Below, piece by piece: positions 12,830-25,380 of a stretch of DNA of 64,000 nt. Position 1 is the first letter of the stretch. Every line of letters starts with the position of its first letter. The stretch is from Mastigias papua. Its lineage: Eukaryota; Cnidaria; Scyphozoa; Rhizostomeae; Mastigiidae. The position numbers and the translations under genes were made by a program. The notes beneath the pieces were generated by a model. The model saw nothing but the letters and a program-made list of their open reading frames with translations, was not told the origin of the DNA and did no database searches. The DNA is taken from the NCBI GenBank assembly GCA_964019165.1, contig OZ025271.1, forward strand, positions 13,185,759 to 13,249,758, read 5' to 3'.

Positions 12830-13680
12830 TTGTACATGTTTTTCGAACCCATAAACATTCATATTCGTGTGCACATTTAAAACATTCTACTACTCCATGT
12901 TTTCCAGCACTTTTTTCAGCGTATGCACATTTCCATCTTTGCCACAGACGCCCACTTTTATGAGGATAATTTAGACAATATCAATCTTCGCATTCTACCA
13001 CATATGCACATATCAATTAGCCGCACAGCCATTCAGTTTTAACAGCACATCTCAAGCATTCTCAACCTTCATTTTCTGCAAGTAATACACTTCTCAACTT
13101 TTTGCACAAATTCCATTTTTATACGCAAATTTAAAACATTTCAGTTTTCCATACTCTGAATCTGATCCTAGAGATAATTTAATAATTTGATGAAGACAAA
13201 AGGATGATTATGATTGATTACTGATTGTCATGACGTCACGGCACCCAAGAAGAAGACAATTCTATGATGTACTTGTACATCTCAGATCCTTCAGAAGACT
13301 CTTACATTTAATGCCATATTTATGATGACAGTATGTATCCCTATTTTCTGCAGCATATAAACATGCCCATTGGTACCATAGACACCATATTTTGATATAA
13401 CTTTATATATTCTAAGTGGCAATATGGTTCATCTTATGTACACCTCGATTCATCTCGTAGGCACTCACTTTTATAAACATTTTTATACACTCTATATCTC
13501 TATCTAAAGCACATGCACATCTCGATTCGTTTATCTCGACTCCTATCCTTTCCTTTATAGTCAATCATTTTTGTATGCATATGTTACATATTCCCCTTCT
13601 TCATATTCTGCAGAGTAGTCTGCCTATATCCCTTCATTTTATGCACCATCATTTGTAGGCATATACATTCAAGGATATTG
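12830..13680 (+). repeat. Degenerate satellite-like block A
   Basis: Recurring, strongly diverged phrases appear at irregular spacing of roughly 80-110 bp: CATTCTAATTC- or CATTTCAGTTC-like, ATATTCTGCAG, catatCCATTgGT and a poly-pyrimidine CATTTTTAT. The same phrases recur at 14,560-14,810 and 17,640-18,540, so these three blocks look like remnants of one old tandem family. Individual copies are too diverged to align confidently by eye. Confidence 0.45.
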
Positions 13681-13689
13681 GAGGACTTA

Positions 13690-14555
13690 CAATTTAGTTA
13701 GGCTGCAGAGTGTCTGCTCCATTGAAGAAGAAGAGTGATCAGGATGCCTGATGAGTTACGATGTTGACTGCTATCTAGCCATACCCATGGGGTGTATTTT
13801 GTCTGGAAGCACAGTTTGATAACGTAGGAGGAACCACCATGGTTGAGTATGACTTGACAGAAAATTTTTTTACATTGCAGCATCTATATTGACTAAAAAT
13901 GCATCATCAACATAATCACTTGACTGCTCTGTACCGTTTTCAATTGCACATTCAGGAAAAATATACAATGAAGAAGAAAATTGAGAGGAAGCAACTTTTT
14001 GAAAAATACTCTGGCTAAAACCCACGCTTAACACAATAAATCAAGTCTTCACGATAAAATCAACAAAAGACACAAAAATTACATTCTTAGCTTAGATTTT
14101 TATTGTGTAAGAAAAGAATCTTCCTTTCATTCGAGAGATAAGTAAGGTTGCATTCCGTGGCTGCTTTCTCCTTGGGACATCTGTGAGAATCAACTCTGGC
14201 CAAAGCAGAAACATTATGAAATGTATGCGATGACCAATGAGGGACAGAAAAAGGTGAGATGAAATGCTAAAATGTGTAGTGTATGTGCTTTCTAAATCCT
14301 GCGATGAAAGATTTAATGTGAAATATCCCTAGGAAGGTGAGCTTAATGATTTGAAAGTTTTGATTACATTATTAATTCTGGGAAAATTATTGAAATCTCG
14401 AAACAATAGGGGCATGTGGCCCAGGTCCCCTTGTCCACTTGTCTGTGTATTGTTTTAGGTGAAAAGTATCATTATTGTTCTAAAGAAATGGAAGACTGAA
14501 ATGGATTTCTACCTTACTGGAAGGGGTTGTGGTCTCCAGTTCTCTGCCACTTTTG
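13690..14555. other. No recognisable gene
   Basis: No supported exon, TE domain or structured RNA. Short frames here are not credible as coding. Confidence 0.45.
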
Positions 14556-14559
14556 CTGT

Positions 14560-14810
14560 CATTACGTTACAAATTCTCTTTGTTCATATTCTGCACAATT
14601 TGCAATTATCAATTAGAAACTCCTGCTTATGTATATAGTTCTCACTTTCTACTTCTTTACATTCTGCAGAATGTAAACATATCCATTGGTCCAAATGACA
14701 TTTATTTTTTATGCTGATAGTTCACATATTCTAATTCTTCACTTATTTGAGAATTTGTCAGCCCTGATATTCCGCATATTCATTATTACGAATGGTTGGT
14801 TTATTCATTC
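14560..14810 (+). repeat. Degenerate satellite-like block B
   Basis: Contains CATATTCTGCACAA and ACATTCTGCAGAATG, then AACATATCCATTGGTCC, TTTTTTATGCTGATAG and ATTCTAATTCTT. These are the same phrases as in blocks A and C. Confidence 0.45.
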
Positions 14811-15240
14811 AATCATTTATTCGTTCTTTCTTTCATATCTTAGTATATATATATATCGCTTTACTTATCTCTCAATCTCTCGGATCCAAGCCTTGGGTTC
14901 TTTTTATTCTAAGGTGCTCAATGAATTCTTATTATCTCTTTTGCTTCCCCTCAGAAAATTGATGAGTTTGTTCGTGCTGCTGCTGCGAAGCTGAACGAAA
15001 ATGGACGGTCGTGCCAATTAATGACGTTTTAAAGGGGCCGTCGAAACCGAGGGACGGGGGTACTGGCCCCTCGTACCTTTTTGCATAAAATAGTCGTTTG
15101 CACATTCTTTGCACTTTTTTGCAGTATTATGAGCTGATGGTATCAAGCTCCCATTATGAATTCTTTTCATCAAGGTATAGTAGCAGTATTAATTCCATGA
15201 AAGCCACGTCTTAGTCCCCCGTCAAAATAGTTAGTCCCCG

Positions 15241-15537
15241 TTAATAAAAATCCTCTCGACACCCATGATAAGAGACATCCGCTCTTCTAATACTAACATC
15301 AGTAAACAAAATAACGTGCCACAAAGACTGTTTTGAAGAAACACTGCCACAAAGCCAATCCTTCTTTGAGTACCAGTCTTTTTGAAACGACCTGTTCCCT
15401 GTCTTCAACTGCAATACTGGCATTGGTCGCGGTTGTTGCACGGTTAGCTTCTGGTCTTCTGTATTTCTAGAGCCAAAAGGTCTTTGCAAAAGTTGTGCAA
15501 CAACATCTATAAATTGCTGGGCTTGGATCTGAGCCAT
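15241..15537 (-). pseudogene. hAT-type TTF zinc-finger N-terminal exon relic
   Basis: A 98-residue minus-strand frame. Residues 48-64 (NRSFQKDWYSKKDWLCG) match the start of the TTF-type zinc-finger found at the N-terminus of many hAT transposases and related ZMYM-like proteins (pattern FQ..W[YF]....WL). The following positions, where family members carry a paired Cys (C..C.LF), read LWHVILF, so the zinc ligands are lost. No transposase catalytic domain or dimerisation tail is visible nearby on the same strand. The upstream Gln-rich segment has no assignable domain. Most likely a decayed first exon of a hAT element. Confidence 0.5.
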
Positions 15538-15965
15538 TTCTCAGAAGTATTTTGTTCTTGTGAATAAAACAAAGTCCTTCTCTACACGGATAGCTTGGCT
15601 AGCAACCCGGGGCTAGCAAGAGAAAGAGCTATAAGAAACTGTGCTGTACTACGCATGTCTGTACTTCGTGCTTATAGAGGTGGGCACGACCATGGATTGT
15701 TATTGCTAGCACATGACTGCAGATTAGCCAATATAGTTAGAGGATTTTACAATAAGTTATTGTCTTATTTCGTGCTATTTACTTTTGGGCACGACCTACA
15801 GACATGCGCATTGCGATCAACAGTCTCAGCACAGGGTGTCAAAGACGTATGACACAACGGCGATGCAGGGATAATAAAACCATTAAGAATGTACACTCCT
15901 TATTAGTTATTGACACAGACAAAAATATTGATAAACGATTTATGGTTGTGCCGGGCACGACAAGT

Positions 15966-17203
15966 CAGGGGCGGATCCAGGAATAAAACTGACTGCTGCA
16001 CAACATAGGAAACATTTAAGCAAGGGCGTGGCTCAAAGCTGGCTTGTTGCCACGCATAGTTTTGTCAGTGTCATACATATTCAGCTGTTCACATTATTTG
16101 CCTCTCTTTCAGTGGTTCTCTCTTGAAACACACAATAGACATCATCCGAAACAACAGTAAGTGCTAGCAAAGAAATGGTAAAAAGAGGTCTAATATGAAT
16201 GAAAAATATATCATTGTCATTCGTTTGTCCAAACTGGTTCCTTATCGATATCAATAAATACAAGCATTCAACTTTTATAAGCAATTTCTAAAATATCCCC
16301 TTCCTCAGCACAAAAGTCGACGTCATCGACATCATGACGTTCAAAGCGGGCTGCCAATCTTTGAGGTTGTAATGTCCTTGTTCGGCTGTGCTGTTTATCC
16401 CATCAGCAAGGAATCTTTTGGTTCTGTTACTTGTTCCGCAATGTGACGAATGATTTTCTTCCCATTTGATGCTTAAAAAGTGAAGACAGTTACGAAGAAT
16501 CACGAGCCACGTTTAGAACTACCTACCCCCAAAGCGAGACGTACTTATTGATCAGCCCCTCAGTTCTGAGATCCACGAACAGTGGCGGTTCGACGAGGGA
16601 ATGAACAACATTTGTACCTAGAGACATGCAGGGCCTAAGACTTGTCAACTGACTCATCAAAATGTTGAATAGCGTCTCTGAGTCTGAAGCAGTAGCTACC
16701 AATGACACTGAATCTGAACAAATTAAACAATTGCAATTGTGCAGCGACAACTAACAATCGTGCAGCAGAACCTGACAATCGTGCAGCAAAACTTAACAAT
16801 AGTGCGGATTACTGGTGATTTGATTTCAGGATTGTTTTCTTTTATCTAAAATGTCAGATGATTGTGCAGCATCTCAAATTCTCGACAATGGTTTGTGCAG
16901 CACATCGAACTCGTAATGCTGCACAATAGATTCTACTGTATCACAATCGTTTTAGAGCGCCTTACAATTGTCTCCTATCACAGCACAATAGAATTCTGAC
17001 AGGCTACAATTCAGGACACACTAAGCGATGAGCCAAATATGGAATGCTCAATTCGTTCTCAGCACTCAGCACAAAAGTGATGACGAGACCAGGTACGGGG
17101 GTACACAAAGATCTGAACGATGTTGCTGGGGGACTTACGAAGAGTTTTCTCGAAATTCGACTGCCTTACGTAAGGCTTGTGCATTACCCTGGATCCGCCC
17201 CTG
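15966..17203. mobile_element. hAT-like non-autonomous element, 1,238 bp
   Basis: Terminal inverted repeats CAGGGGCGGATCCAGG (left, 15,966) and CCTGGATCCGCCCCTG (right, ending 17,203) are perfect over 16 bp. ACAAGT precedes the left end and ACAAGC follows the right end, a 6-bp target duplication with one mismatch. CAGGGG...CCCCTG termini fit hAT elements, most of which make 8-bp duplications, though 5- and 6-bp subgroups exist. Two minus-strand frames inside (16,288-16,503 and 16,523-16,750) have no recognisable transposase motif. The interior carries the minisatellite at 16,728-16,805. Confidence 0.75.
16728..16805 (+). repeat. About 20-bp minisatellite inside the hAT-like element
   Basis: About four copies of a unit close to ACAATCGTGCAGCAAAACTT. 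Related words (GTGCAGCA, CTGCACAATAG, ACAATCG) recur to about 16,990 in both orientations. Subterminal repeats of this sort often act as transposase-binding sites; that role is inferred. Confidence 0.65.
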
Positions 17204-17639
17204 ACAAGCACGACCTTTAGCTTCGCCACTGGCTGTAATGTATAAATGATATATGCTTTTCAACAAGTTAGTCACAATCACTTGCCTACAACCTTTGACT
17301 TATACAAATGATGTATGATTTGGAGAGTTTACAATGCTTAATCAATTATCGTAATAATGGACATATGAGTGTATGTAAAATTTTAAAGAATATGACGACT
17401 CAGAATGTCTTTACTATCTGCATAGGGTGAAGTTACTAGTTGAAGAATAGATGTGTGTACACGCTGCGCATTATGAAGCCTTTGGGTGTCTAATATATGC
17501 AAACAAAAGTGAGTGTCAGTGGAACATCTTGATATGTGCAAATGTTGCAAAACATAAAGAATTAGACTTGTTACATATAGTAAACAAATTAAACAAACAT
17601 GATAGACATTCTTGGTTATGAGTAGTGCTCAAATTTTAT

Positions 17640-18540
17640 AACTCGCCACATTCCACAGAAAATTTATATATCCTCTCTTTCAACAGACATTCAGGTTTAT
17701 GTGCTTACATTATATAATCAATTTCTCTATATCCTACAGAGTGTAGATATATCATGACGCTCCAGTAGCACTTTTCTTTATTTGCGTATATTAGAAATTC
17801 TAGTTCGTTATATTCTGCAAATTCCTCTCATATCCATTCGTGTAATATGGCACTCATTTGTATATAAATTCACTCATATGCCATACATGGGACAGCCTTG
17901 ACTCACGTAATACCAAGAGCTACATATATAATTAGTTTGCAATGCTTCACGTTCTGCATCATTTGCATTTATTATTTCCTTAATGCTACGCAATGCTATG
18001 TCTATACTTTAAACATTCTAATTCGTTATATTCTTGCTGCCCATTAGGCCCACACTTTTTTGAGGATAGCTTACACAGTTTATCCCCTCAAATAATCGAA
18101 CCGTAAACATATCTTTTCCTCTATAAGACTGTCTCTTTCACATTTATTGTTTTTCTTTTTCTTCAGAATCTGCATCTATTCATTCATCCACTACACATTC
18201 ATTTTTATGCAGATAGTTTAAACATTCTAATTCTTTATATAGTTCAGATTGTCTATAAGTCGTTTTGCTATTTCACAATCGTTTCTATACGTGTACTGTA
18301 CACAAACTGGTTCAAAGTGTTCAGCTGAAATTGCATTTGATAACTAAGTCATCTAATGTGCATTCATTTTTATTTCATGTAATAATCTTTTTGCGTAATT
18401 TCTACATATCCATTTGCTCAATACACATCCGGTCTCAGTCTATGTTAGACATTCCACATCTCCTCCACATCTCCTCCACATTATACAGCATTTATGATCC
18501 AATACTCTGTTAGAACTGTATCATTGACAAGTATCTCTTA
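17640..18540 (+). repeat. Degenerate satellite-like block C
   Basis: Repeated phrases CTAGTTCGTTATATTCTGCA (17,800), CATTCTAATTCGTTATATTC (18,018), TTTTATGCAGATAG then TTTAAACATTCTAATTC (18,202-18,230) and a duplicated ATCTCCTCCAC (18,457 and 18,468). They are shared with blocks A and B. Confidence 0.45.
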
Positions 18541-18559
18541 ATAATCTTATCATTTTAAT

Positions 18560-20140
18560 ACTCATATATTCGGCATAAGGAAAATAAAGTAAAAGCATAT
18601 GTTTCCGTTTGTTGTCAAGCTCAAGTATACTTAAATTTTCGCTTCGTTGCAGGAATGTATCATGAAAAGTTGAGAAGACTGCTTAACAAACGAACTGGAA
18701 TTAACATCACGCTTTAGTTATCACTGTTATGTCATGACACTTTATTTACCAATGCTATATAATGTCAAAGTGTATACATAAGTTTAGGATTTTAGGCCAT
18801 ATCTTTGTAATAGACGAACTTCTACAGTCAATTGGAGATGTGTACAACTGTCGATATGCTGATTAAAACATCAATGGCCTTTGTTGTTTTTTATGTAATG
18901 TTTTAGTGCAATATATGCTATTTGTTCTTTTTATGTTACCTAGTTTTGTTTGACAGGAAGAATACTCATGAGCTCGATCCTCTACTCTATCTGTGTTATC
19001 AATTATCCTCAATTAAGTCTCCAAACTGTTCAAATAGGCAGCTTCCGAATATAAACAAACTCTAGACATCCCAGAAGCCTACTTTTCAAAATATTGCTCT
19101 CTTCTTGATGTAGGATCATATTCTACAATCTTAGTAAACGAATTAAAAAACAATATATTAATCGCATTGTATCACAAGTGTTTACTTTGATAAGTTAAAT
19201 GTAATGCAATATTTTATTTCAGCATAGCAAAACTAATCTGAAAAGCTCCACCTCTTCCCCCTCCTATTCAATGGTGTACAATTTATGCGCTTGACGCATT
19301 CACCTGTACATCGTCTAGATCTAATGTATCTATTTGATAAACAATACATATCTTTAGTAATCATTTGTTATTATAAGCACTTTTGGGTTTCAGAGAAAAG
19401 GCTAAGATCATTAGAAGGTGTTCTTGTCATACACAAGTAGAATTGCTATTGTTATATTCCTTAAACATATATTAAATTATAGAAAGGAACAGCTCCAAAA
19501 AGGCATGTCCTATTTGTCAAGCTTCTCAAACATTCCCTTTTTCAAGGTTTTGATTTCCGTGGCACATTCTCCGGACCATTTCGCAAGTTTTCCACTTATT
19601 GCCGACGTAAAACTACCCTTTTTCGAGTAGCATGCGAAGACAATGAAGAAACCATTTGATTTGAATTGCAAATAGCAGGGTTTTATTTTCATACAAGGAA
19701 GAAAACACTTTAGTTAAAATAAAGTTTAGCTTAAGGGTCACAGCCGTATAATCGAGGGACAGTTTATCAAGCTATGGTTAATTGAGAAAGTACTGTAAAG
19801 GGTTCATTAATTATGATTAATGACATATATAGATTATTTTTTATCCAGCCTCTATTTGCAGATAATTCAATTATCGTAAGAGAGGTAGAGGGATTGCAAG
19901 ATGGCGTCTGACAATATTGTCTTATACAATCAAAACAATCTCATCAGAATTGCAATTATTAGTGTAAACAGCTAAGTCATTCAGGTAGATATGTAATGGA
20001 GAACATTGGTTTGCTTGTATTCCTGATTGATCAACGGGTCTTGCAATATGCGAACACTGCTATCATATTGTGCCAGTCATCAGGCCAGTTTGCAAGTTAA
20101 GGACAAAGTCATATCTTGTATGGAGAACAGGTGAGTAAAT
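18560..20140. other. No recognisable gene
   Basis: AT-rich sequence with no supported exon, TE domain or structured RNA. Confidence 0.45.
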
Positions 20141-20143
20141 TGA

Positions 20144-20250
<107 letters not shown>

Positions 20251-20785
20251 CCGAATTACACTAACACATGTTGCCCCTTCCTTGTATGTAAGGATTTTTA
20301 TTTCTTTGCATGTGGTAAAGCGAAATAACACGTTTAGTTTTAAGTTGTTTACATTTGCATTTAAAACTTTATTTATTTACTCATAGTTGACTGGACGCTT
20401 GACTAACCCTGGGTAACCGTATGTGTAGAAAAACAATCAGTTCATGATTGTTGTTAGGACATGCAGTGTCATTTGGAAAGTTTTGGTTTTGAATTTGTGG
20501 TTGTATAGATTTCTCTTAAGGATATATACATTTGACTGTAAACATAGGTTAATTTTTACCTAAATCTTGAGTAACATAACGTAATAATTTAATGGTTTTT
20601 CAGTTCAATAGTTTATGTCAAATCTTTGTTGGGACACTAGATTGCATTTAGTCATCTCAGGAGATATGCATTCTAAAATGAAAAGAGATATGTATAAATT
20701 CAACCATAGAAAATGCAGTTTTCAATTATTTGGATAAGCAAAATACCACACTGTCCCCCTTGACACCAACCATGGTTAGGCCTCT

Positions 20786-20799
20786 GGGGGGGGGGGGGG
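20786..20799. repeat. Poly-G run
   Basis: Fourteen consecutive G on the plus strand following CCTCT. The length is prone to sequencing and assembly error. Confidence 0.95.
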
Positions 20800-21015
20800 T
20801 AACATGAAGCAAGTGAAAGCAGCTACCATAACTAAATTTAAGAGGTCTGCTGGCTCTAGCTCTCAGAAATGCTTGGTAAGCAACTAGATTTGAACAGTTT
20901 GGCATTTTTCTTCAAGAATTCTTCAGACTGTTATTTGTCAGGGACTTGTCTCACTGTTCAGCCTTTCCTCTATTACAATGCTGTACGGTCTTTGCCTTTG
21001 GCATCTGTAGAATTG

Positions 21016-21140
21016 AGGTCACAGGTCATGTAAAATGCAGGTCAATAGGTCATGTAAAATGCAGGTCAACAGGTCATGTAAAATGCAGGTCAACAGGTCA
21101 TGTAAAATGCATGTCAATAGGTCATGTAAAATGCATGTCA
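21016..21140 (+). repeat. 24-bp minisatellite of nuclear-receptor half-sites
   Basis: About five tandem 24-bp units, each with AGGTCA, a TGTAAAATGC spacer, a second AGGTCA and a 2-bp gap. Half-sites fall as direct repeats: AGGTCAcAGGTCA (DR1) at 21,016-21,028, AGGTCAatAGGTCA (DR2) at 21,039-21,052, and AGGTCAacAGGTCA (DR2) at 21,063-21,076 and 21,087-21,100. In the last two units the first half-site has decayed to ATGTCA. AGGTCA direct repeats bind nuclear receptors, and the AT-spaced copy fits the RGGTCANTRGGTCA DR2 core described for Rev-erb-type receptors. Whether it regulates anything here is unknown. Confidence 0.85.
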
Positions 21141-22885
21141 CACTGGCAGCTACTTGTATTTTCATGAGAAAGCCATTCAGTTCAATCTATGTCATATGGA
21201 AGCTAGGCTAGAATCCATTAATAAAGTCATCAATGAATCTGAGACTATTTCCAGATAATATATCAATAGCTTTGTCTAACAATCATGATGCATGTCCATA
21301 TCAATATGCAATAATCAGACTGCCATGTGCTTGCTTTGTAACCAGCTAAGCATTTTGTGCTTTGAAAGAATTTTGCTAGGAAACAGCTCAGGTCATATTT
21401 TATTGGAATTAAAATCAGGTATGTTGAATTCTGACCCTTGTGTGTACAGCACATTGTAATATTGACTGTATTTTGCAATGTGCTTGGGACACATTGTCGT
21501 GTATCGGCAATTCACTCATCCCTAGACTTGAAACATTTGCCAGAATGCATGGGGATTAATTTCCAAGGTAAAGATAATAGCATATTTAATAGCAGTATCC
21601 AAATCTACCTTTGTCATCTCCACAATTTCTGGGAATAACTGGATCATAATCAACAAATAGCAACAGTATAATAGTGAACTTCCAAATATAATTTTTCTAA
21701 ACAATATGAATACAATCTTTTATGACTGGTTTCTACAACATATGTTTAATAAATAACATAAGTGATCTGGATTACTCCAACTCCCCCACATTCCATAATC
21801 CCCAATGGCCAATGTTTACAAGTGTATGTGTGCCTCTCTACTTCTCTATTCCATTAGTTCTTCTTTCTTTATTTGGTCAAATCCTGATTTACACTGTTTT
21901 CCGAACTTTCTATTCCTTCACTTGATAATCAGTTAGTACTTGCAAGCTGTGTAGAACTGAAAAGGAAAAAAACATACAGCAGGTGGATGTAGGCCTTTCC
22001 TACAGACTTGACCACTTAAAAACTTCCACATATTTTTTCTGCTGTGTGCCATGATCTGCATTGTACTTGACCTAGTATCCTGCATTTTGCAGTTGCCCCT
22101 TTGCCCTAGGTTATTGTTGAAGGATAACAAATGCTTAGTAATTAAATAACTGTAGCTATTTTAACTTGCCCTTTGTCCAAGGCATTGGTTGAGAATCCAG
22201 AAATATTTCCAACTTTCCACTTGCTGTCAAATCTTCATCATAACCCTTCCTCTTTTAAGACAATCAAAAGTAGCCAAAGTTCTTAAGCTCTGCATTGTGT
22301 AGGTCTTGAATACTTGAACTGTAGAAGGACTATGCATTTCATTGTCAATGTCATATTAACTGAAAACTTGGTTAAAGCTGTATTGTTAATGCAAATTAAT
22401 AAACCTTCCTCAAGTACAACAAAGAGAGCAAAATCTTAATCTGGCTCAGATCTGTAGAGCTGTGAATTTTTCTGGACTCTGAATTTGGTGGGATCCATAT
22501 GGTTTCAAATGATGAAGGATGGAGGAGGGGAGTAGATCATTATATGGGTGTCAAAAATGCATGTTTTTTTAACTTTTGTTTCATGATCATATTGAGATAT
22601 TTGCTCATTATGTGTACTCTTAGATGCACCAGTTTTGGAATTCCAAATTCTTACTGTTTATCCTTCTTGTTAGAGTTTTTCCCCCTATTGAGATGCACAT
22701 ATCAATAGCAATGATTTATTTTATATTTTCTTTTCACACCCAAGACAGATTGTAAGCTATTACTCACATGCTCACAATCTTATTACTCACCTGTCCATAA
22801 ATAGACATTTTTGTTCCTTACTCAACTTGGCTATCTGATGAATTAATATTCAATTAGCTTTATATATATTTGGTAACAAATATAT
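21141..22885. other. No recognisable gene
   Basis: No exon with paired splice signals or TE domain was identified. Confidence 0.45.
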
Positions 22886-23248
22886 TATTTTATGAGCATC
22901 AGTCTGATCTTCAACGATTGCAGCTTGTTAATACAGCCCGTACGGTTAGCACCAATGATTTATACTAGAATAAAAAAACAAGAAATTACACTAGTCTGAT
23001 TGTAATTGACTTGAAGAAGGGTTTTAGCACAGTTGATCTGGAAGCCAGACTCAAAAATGGAAATATATGAAGTACCTTATCTTGTGCATGATTGGCTCAT
23101 AACATACAATTTTGCTGGGTAAATGTCACTCCCTCTTATGTTAAAGACACAACTTATGGAGTTCCTGTAAGCTATTGCCTTGGTTCACATCTATTCTTTA
23201 TATACATCAATGATTTGTCTCTTTCTTTGCAGAAATCTACTGTCAGCA

Positions 23249-23254
23249 TATATG
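23249..23254. repeat. 6-bp target-site duplication TATATG (left)
   Basis: TATATG immediately precedes the MITE and recurs at 23,466-23,471 directly after it. Confidence 0.8.
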
Positions 23255-23465
23255 CAGGCCTTTCAATGAGTAAATTGGATGCGCGCTGCCAATTTCACGT
23301 GTGGGATTGTTTGCGCGCTAAAAATTCAATTTGTAGAGCTTTCCTTAGTACTTGGATGCATACTTTTCATAAAACTGGAGCGAGCGACAAATAGAGTGCA
23401 TGAATTGAGCTGGGGGCGTGCCTGTGCATTCGTGTGCCAACACATGTGTCTCATTGAAAGGCCTG
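23255..23465. mobile_element. 211-bp MITE with CAGGCC...GGCCTG ends
   Basis: Perfect 16-bp terminal inverted repeats, CAGGCCTTTCAATGAG and its complement, flanked by the exact 6-bp duplication TATATG. It contains no coding capacity. Excising it with one copy of the duplication restores the host LINE's SIYANDT reading in frame. CAGG...CCTG ends with a 6-bp duplication are shared in style with the 15,966-17,203 element and fit a hAT subgroup. Confidence 0.85.
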
Positions 23466-24719
23466 TATATGCCAATGATACACCCCTTTCCCTCTCTTCA
23501 GAACACTGTAATGAACTATGATTCCCCTAAACTTAAATCAATTGAAGTTGCAAGACTGACTTGATGTATATAAACTTTCCTTGAATGTTGTGAGGGTACA
23601 GCCACTTCTTGTAGTCTCTGCTCCAAACATCTGTAAGAATGAAAGCCACCATGAAAGCCAGAAGATAGTTTGCTCAACTAGGACAAACATCATAGTTACA
23701 AGCCTTTTGGAATATGTTGAAGTTAAATTTTACATGTCTAATGATCACATGACAATAAAAGGCTTCCATTATAAGTTACCAGTTTTTGTTTCCTCCTAAT
23801 TAGTAACCATGGAGGAGAAAACTGACTTGCCTAAGAAATTCAAGCATTGTTTGTACTCAGTGTAAATCAGGCTGCTCCCTGAAAGGTTCTTGATTGAGCA
23901 CAAGTGTTTAAAATATGATTGTTTTTAGAGCATGATTTATTAACCACCAGGAGTCTTGATGTTGCATCTTAAGAACATCCTTTCTCTTTATCACAGGCAA
24001 AGACTTCCCTAAATTTCTATTCAAATCATCATTAAACTAATTGTTTAAGATCATGTGTAGGTCTGGGTAATGCAGAATCATCTTACCTCACACTGCTGAG
24101 TTGATAGTCATACCCTGCAAGTGAATCACAACTTGTAATTCAGCACTCGTCTTATATGCTAGGTAGGAACAGTCCTAGGTTGGAGTCCCCATTTTGTTTT
24201 GCTTTTCTTAAGTCTTGTCTATATATTTTGAAAGCATTCTTAAGAGGGGTGCAAAACAGAGCTCCCAACCTGTTCAAGGATATCATTTTCTAGGGCACCT
24301 TTGTTTTGCTTAGGGCAAGATAGATATTTAATTTCTTGGTTTCCTATATTAAAGTGTATTTGAAAGATATCTCCATTTTGTACATCTTCTTTCAATGCCC
24401 ACTGTTAATCCACCTGGAATGTCTTGCTTTTTCTTAGAAACCATTGAGAAAAATACTCTCACTGCAAGCATTTGATTGTATTCCTCACTTTTGGCACAAT
24501 TTTTGCCAAATCAAAAATAACTTAAGTTTCAGATTGCATGATGGTGGATGGTTAACTTGGTCAATAGAGTATCAATTAGTTCACCTGTAAAATCAGACAA
24601 TCATAATCATGGCTGGTCAACTATTAGTGACTTTGTAGAAGGAAGACAGCTACAATGATAGTGCAGATTTTTAATTCACTGACTCAGCCTATTTTAGAGG
24701 ATTACTCTTACAATTACTC

Positions 24720-25380
24720 TTATAGACAAGTTACTATACTCATCAAAAGCTGATCATTGAATACTATACATCATCATCCAGCTCATCAGAAGAGAGTTGG
24801 AAACTATGCAAACATACTGATACTGTGAAGGCCATGGCAAATTGAGCCCTTGCTCTTATTGAGTATTCCAAGAAATATCTACCACCTGATATACTCAATG
24901 ATATATACAGAGGAATTGTTGAGCCCCCTTGTAGGTTCAGTTGTTCCATAAGGGGCTGCCTTTAGTGAATCAACAATTGACATCTTGCAAGAAGTTCAAC
25001 AGAAAATGCTGCTAGAGTTGTAAGCAGCAACCAATATCATGCTTCTTCTGCTCCTGCAATCCAGAATCTTTGTTATTCAATCAGCAGCGATCTTGTAAGA
25101 AAAGAAACAGCCACATTTACATACAATTCTTTAAATTCACTAGCCCAGGCATATGTGAGAGACTTACATAGAATTACATAGTTGTAAAATGCTTTACTAC
25201 ACAAGAACAGTTAATATACTCATCAGAAACTCGTCTTACATTGCACATCCTAAAAAATCCAATTGCCAGAAGCTTTTTATAATCATAGTGCAAACATGTG
25301 GAACAGTCTAGAAACAGAAACAAAACTTGCACCCACCCTCAAAAGCCTGCAAGGACTCTGATACAGATTTTATTTCAGAT
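24720..25380 (+). pseudogene. LINE 3' end (RT thumb and C-terminus) relic
   Basis: Plus-strand translation gives IEYSKKYLPPDILNDIYRGI, then VEPP and a following RGC in place of the family's Y..VWG (24,858-24,955), the LINE thumb block K..L......IY...I.P...Y...VWG. A degenerate continuation follows with an ETATF-like part and LARSF and WNSL-like segments to about 25,380. It probably belongs to the same element as 22,890-23,640. The intervening 23,640-24,720 has no recognisable RT content and no obvious terminal repeats, so it is either a further insertion or a heavily decayed segment. Confidence 0.65.

Larger units (their letters stand above)
22890..23640 (+). pseudogene. LINE reverse-transcriptase relic split by a MITE
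   Basis: Plus-strand RT fragments of a CR1/L2/Jockey-type LINE. IVIDLKKGFSTVD (about 23,000) is the conserved block carrying the first catalytic Asp in these RTs, here replaced (KKGFSTVD for KKAFDTVD). GVPVSYCLGSHLFFIYINDL (23,158-23,217) is the GVPQGS...LFLIYINDL block. SIYA and then ANDTPLSL form the YADD catalytic box, interrupted by the 211-bp insertion at 23,255. After it come LDVYKLSLNV and following residues, the W/LDANKLSLN block. Stops, frameshifts and the changed catalytic residues (D to S, YADD to YAND) show it is dead. The 3' part of the frame is at 24,720-25,380, separated by about 1 kb of unrelated sequence. Confidence 0.75.
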
